Source: Candidatus Thorarchaeota archaeon
Lineage (GTDB): Archaea; Asgardarchaeota; Thorarchaeia; Thorarchaeales; Thorarchaeaceae
Assembly: GCA_030642465.1 (NCBI GenBank)
Contig: DAOWNS010000010.1
Location: forward strand, 1 to 17,558
DNA length: 17,558 bases
Reading direction: 5' to 3'
Made by a program: the position numbers and the translations under genes
The notes under the pieces: model-generated
Database searches by the model: none
The model's input: only the letters and a program-made list of their open reading frames with translations
What the model was told of the DNA's origin: nothing
Shown: positions 15,041 to 17,558 of the stretch, one piece after another
Numbering within the stretch: position 1 is the first letter of the stretch
How the letters are laid out: every line of letters begins with the position of its first letter

Positions 15041-16215
15041 GTGAGCCTGAATGACTTGGAGCTACTAGCATTGAACGACAAACTCCGCCGACCTCAGCTA
15101 TTCGAATGGCACAAAACTCATGGAGACATAGTTCCTTTTGCAGGCTGGGAGATGCCTGTCAGATACACGGACATCCGAAAGGAACACTTAGCCGTAGGAA
15201 CGCGGTTGGCATATTCGATACTTCGCATATGTATCGTTTCTTCATTAGAGGTCCTCAGGCAGCACAATTTCTGCAAACAGTCACCACGAATAATGTGAAT
15301 AAACTGAAGGTGAGCGGAGGGCACTACACGACGTGTCTCAACGAGCAAGGAGGAATTCATGATGATTTGATGCTCTACAGAATCGCTGAGCACGAATATA
15401 TCTGGATCACCAATGCATCGAATGGCCCAAAGATCACACAGCATCTACTGACAGAGGCCGCTAATTTCGAGGTTGAGGTGGAGGACAAGACAAGCGAGAT
15501 TACTATGGTTGCTGTTCAGGGCCCAAAGGCGCTCTCCTTGCTGTCCAAATTGGCTGGAACCGATGTAAGCGAATTCCCAAGGTTCAGCTGCAATCTCATC
15601 AAGCTGGCAGAACATGACTGCTACTTGTGTCGAACCGGTTACACTGGGGAGGCGGGCGCCGAGATACTACTTCTCAATACTCCCTTCAATGATGAAGGAA
15701 AGAGCAGAGCAGTTGCATTCTGGGAAGAACTGCTTAAGCAAGGTGCGGAATATGGTGTGAAACCATGCGGTCTCGGTGCAAGAGATTCCACACGATTGGA
15801 GGCCGGTTTCGTTCTCTATGGCCACGAGCTAAAGGAAGACATCACTCCCATTGAAGCACGAATACGCTATGCGGTGAAGTTCAAAGTTGAGCCACACTAC
15901 ATCGGATATGCTGTGTTGAAGAAACAGAAGGAAGAGGGAGTAGAGAAGACGCGTATCGGGCTTGTCATGATAGACCGTGGGGTTCCGCGGCAACACTACA
16001 ATGTTCTATTCGACGGCAACGAAATTGGCCAAGTCAGTAGTGGTGGCGTATCTCCTCTCTTGAAGAAGGGCATAGGATTGGCCTTCGTCACTCCAGGCAC
16101 GGTCAATGAAGGCGACACCATTGAGATAGACATCAAAGGACGACTACGAAAAGCTCGTGTGAGCAAGTGGCCATTCTTTGACCCGAAACGTTATGGTGAG
16201 AACCGCACCAAGTGA
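15041..16215 (+). CDS. gcvT: Glycine cleavage system T protein (aminomethyltransferase), apparent frameshift
   Basis: The T protein moves the aminomethyl carbon from lipoylated H protein to a reduced pterin, releasing ammonia. The N-terminal part starts at the GTG (MSLNDLELLALNDKLRRPQL) and contains the hallmark VPFAGWEMPVRYTDIRKEHLAV. The frame is then lost. RNAVGIFDTSHM and all of the rest (NEQGGIHDDLMLYRI, TGYTGEAGAEI, RLEAGFVLYGHEL) continue in the -1 frame from about 15196. Restoring one base there gives a continuous protein of about 391 residues. So the gene is either recently broken or intact with a one-base sequence or assembly error; the second part shows no decay. An ORF beginning at 15106 starts with about 30 wrong-frame residues and should not be taken as the true N-terminus. 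It overlaps gcvH signals downstream and forms a gcvT-gcvH operon. Confidence 0.9.
15194..15199 (+). other. Frameshift site in gcvT
   Basis: The bases are GTAGGA. The N-terminal frame reads Val-Gly here, while the family sequence needs Val followed by Arg-Asn-Ala-Val-Gly, which appears one base back (AGG starts at 15196). A single missing A (GTAAGG) would explain it. Confidence 0.85.
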
Positions 16216-16268
16216 TGGTAACTGATTTAAAGGAGCCCAAATCACTTCGAACTCGAAGGTGTAATCCT

Positions 16269-16667
16269 ATGACAAAAGGCACCGCAGTTATTGAAGGACT
16301 ATACTACAGTAAGGCTCACGAATGGGCCAAAATTGAAGGCGACATCGTGATTGTGGGTATCACAGACTATGCTCAGAACTCACTGCACGAAATCACTTTC
16401 GTAGAAATCAGTGATGTGGGGTCATCACTCAAAGTTGATGAAGAGTGCGGCCTTGTTGAGTCTATGAAGGCATCATCAGATCTCTTCACACCCCTAGCTG
16501 GAGAAATCGTCGAAGTGAACGAGGGCTTAGAGGACGCGCCAGAACTTGTCAATGAAGATCCCTACGGCAAGGGATGGATGTGGAAGATTAAGCCATCCAA
16601 TCTCGAGGGCGACTTGAAGGCCCTCATGGACGCCAAGAGCTACAGCAAATATACTGCATCCCTCTAG
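16269..16667 (+). CDS. gcvH: Glycine cleavage system H protein
   Basis: 132-residue lipoyl carrier that shuttles the aminomethyl group between the P, T and L proteins. The start YYSKAHEWAKIEGD and ITDYAQNSLHEITFVE are typical. The lipoylation motif GLVESMKASSD places the lipoyl lysine at K67. The end GWMWKIKPSN...LMDAKSY is also standard. I chose the ATG at 16269 because AAGGTGTAAT lies at the right distance before it and the length then matches the family. The longer frame from the GTG at 16212, which overlaps the gcvT stop, adds 19 residues that fit nothing. P and L proteins are not in the window. Confidence 0.95.
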   Translation: MTKGTAVIEGLYYSKAHEWAKIEGDIVIVGITDYAQNSLHEITFVEISDVGSSLKVDEECGLVESMKASSDLFTPLAGEIVEVNEGLEDAPELVNEDPYGKGWMWKIKPSNLEGDLKALMDAKSYSKYTASL

Positions 16668-16719
16668 CAAGAGTTTGGCGCCCCGGGCGACAGATTCTCC
16701 TAGGAAGTACCTATGCGGA

Positions 16720-16746
16720 TTGGGGGTCTTTGGATTTGGCCCCCAA
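16720..16746. terminator. Hairpin downstream of gcvH, possible terminator or processing site
   Basis: Perfect 7-bp arms TTGGGGG (16720-16726) and CCCCCAA (16740-16746) with a 13-nt loop. It lies about 55 nt after the gcvH stop. No T-run follows directly, so a classical intrinsic terminator is not shown; T-rich stretches occur at 16850-16860. Confidence 0.4.
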
Positions 16747-16784
16747 CCATTCCTATTCAATTGGCTTTGCCCAGACTCCATCTC

Positions 16785-16819
16785 TCAGTTATCTAAACTC
16801 CTTCACACCGCATAACTGA
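16785..16819. repeat. Inverted repeat in the gcvH-aglB gap
   Basis: Perfect 8-bp arms TCAGTTAT (16785-16792) and ATAACTGA (16812-16819), loop 19 nt. The 287-nt gap 16668-16954 has no convincing ORF and no tRNA-like fold; it holds this repeat, the hairpin at 16720 and the aglB promoter region. Confidence 0.5.
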
Positions 16820-16892
16820 CAGGAATTCTCCTCGCATCCACGGTTGGTCTTCATTTTATTCTGAAGTGTACAAGCTCTGAACTAACAGTAAC

Positions 16893-16901
16893 CTTTTTAG
16901 C
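16893..16901 (+). promoter_or_regulatory. TATA-like element for aglB
   Basis: CTTTTTAGC, centred about 58 nt before the ATG. It would start RNA near 16923, within the inverted repeat at 16916-16931. Confidence 0.4.
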
Positions 16902-16915
16902 GAATCCAAGTTTGC

Positions 16916-16931
16916 CTCGAACTAATTCGAG
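16916..16931. promoter_or_regulatory. Palindromic candidate operator at the aglB transcript start
   Basis: CTCGAA-CTAA-TTCGAG, perfect 6-bp arms around 4 bases, lying at the predicted start of the aglB transcript. It could be a repressor site or a small leader hairpin. Confidence 0.4.
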
Positions 16932-16954
16932 TGCAAACGGAGAGAACTTGCTGT

Positions 16955-17558
16955 ATGTCTAGATTTAGCAGACTCAAGAAAACAACCGTAAAATTCCTGC
17001 GGCAGGTCTTTCACAAACCCAAAGCCAAGATCTCGCGAGGCTCCATTATCATAGTGCTCGCATTGACTATCATATTCTTTGTGGCTCTGGGGCTGCGTCT
17101 GCAACCATTACTGGACTCCCAACCAATTGTGCGCGCTTTTGACCCATGGCTTCAGTTGAAACTCACATCGTATATCACAGAGAATGGAATCTCGGCGTTT
17201 TTCACGTGGTATGATGACTCCTCATGGGTGCCATTCGGTCGAGACGTATCTAGCGCCGTGTACCTTGGAGTGCCATTCACAACTGCTTTCTTCTATTGGT
17301 TCTTGAATGCAATCGGTATCAGTGTAGACTTGATATACGTCGCCATAGTCTTGCCCGCTTTCATGGGGGCACTCACGTGTATGGTTATCTTCCTACTTGG
17401 CAGGGAACTTCACAGCAACAGCGTTGGATTGTTCAGTGCGCTCTTTTTGGCATTCATTCCAGCTTTCATGCAGAGGACGGTCGTCGGTTTCTTTGACAAT
17501 GAGTGTATAGGTGTTTTCGCCATTGTACTCACTTCATACTTCTTCATTAGAAGCACAA
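16955..17558 (+). CDS. aglB: Oligosaccharyltransferase AglB/STT3 (N-terminal part, truncated by window edge)
   Basis: 201 complete codons from the ATG at 16955 remain open to the window end. This is the start of the catalytic subunit that moves a lipid-linked glycan onto Asn in N-x-S/T sequons on the outer face of the membrane. A basic cytoplasmic N-terminus (residues 1-29) leads into the first membrane segment (31-47). The external loop holds AFDPWLQLKLTSYI, with the metal-binding D63. Further segments span about 102-120, 123-148 and 156-171. The second acidic motif, VVGFFDNECIGVF, has D181 and E183 in the D-x-E arrangement. The WWDYG-type motif and the C-terminal domain lie beyond the edge. 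It has its own upstream region rather than joining gcvTH. The OSTC-like gene nearby suggests a larger complex than the single-subunit enzyme of most archaea. Confidence 0.93.
   Translation, partial: MSRFSRLKKTTVKFLRQVFHKPKAKISRGSIIIVLALTIIFFVALGLRLQPLLDSQPIVRAFDPWLQLKLTSYITENGISAFFTWYDDSSWVPFGRDVSSAVYLGVPFTTAFFYWFLNAIGISVDLIYVAIVLPAFMGALTCMVIFLLGRELHSNSVGLFSALFLAFIPAFMQRTVVGFFDNECIGVFAIVLTSYFFIRST

Noticed and set aside
15106..15195. Start at 15106 for gcvT
   Set aside because: Its first 30 residues are the wrong-frame reading of the true T-protein N-terminus (VPFAGWEMP lies in the other frame).
15170..15240. Programmed -1 frameshifting in gcvT
   Set aside because: No X-XXY-YYZ heptamer or clear stimulatory stem at the junction; a one-base deletion or sequence error is simpler.
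16212..16268. Upstream GTG start for gcvH overlapping the gcvT stop
   Set aside because: The extra 19 residues match nothing in H proteins and a better ribosome-binding sequence precedes the ATG at 16269.

Overview
This looks like archaeal chromosomal DNA from a gene-dense genome. The window carries archaeal family-D polymerase DP2, RadB, CDP-archaeol synthase (CarS), an MptE-type pterin kinase, an archaeal type IA topoisomerase and an AglB/STT3 oligosaccharyltransferase. TATA-like elements lie about 25 nt upstream of several starts. Two small proteins look eukaryote-like: an OSTC / Ost3-Ost6 membrane-domain protein at 12942-13406 and a PAC4-like proteasome assembly chaperone at 10142-10486. 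Together with the three-OB-fold RPA these suggest an Asgard-type archaeon (Thorarchaeota would fit), but that placement is inference; the window has no rRNA or other phylogenetic marker to settle it.

Layout. 1-1246 (-): RPA-like single-strand DNA-binding protein, 3' end cut by the window edge. 1399-4962 (+): PolD large subunit, divergent from RPA. 4968-5819 (-): four-CBS-domain protein, meeting PolD tail to tail. 5977-7283 (-): radB-carS operon. 7334-8095 (+): RuvC/RNase H-like candidate nuclease, divergent from radB. 8092-10020 (-): XPD/Rad3-family Fe-S helicase. 10142-10486 (+): PAC4-like protein. 10455-12799 (-): topA plus a translationally coupled small zinc protein. 12942-13406 (+): OSTC-like protein. 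13398-14981 (-): folP-mptE pterin operon. 15041-16667 (+): gcvT (with an apparent one-base deletion)-gcvH. 16668-16954: 287-nt non-coding stretch with hairpins. 16955-17558 (+): aglB/STT3, cut by the window edge.

Three functional themes emerge. The left two thirds is DNA replication, recombination and repair (RPA, PolD, RadB, RuvC-like, XPD helicase, Topo I). The folP-mptE and gcvT-gcvH pairs join pterin cofactor synthesis to a pterin-dependent one-carbon reaction. The OSTC-like gene and aglB point to a multi-subunit, eukaryote-like N-glycosylation enzyme. Gene order alternates between divergent and convergent pairs. All four convergent pairs end within 5 nt of each other or overlap, so 3' ends are antisense to one another.

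No tRNA, rRNA, CRISPR array, insertion sequence or intein was seen.
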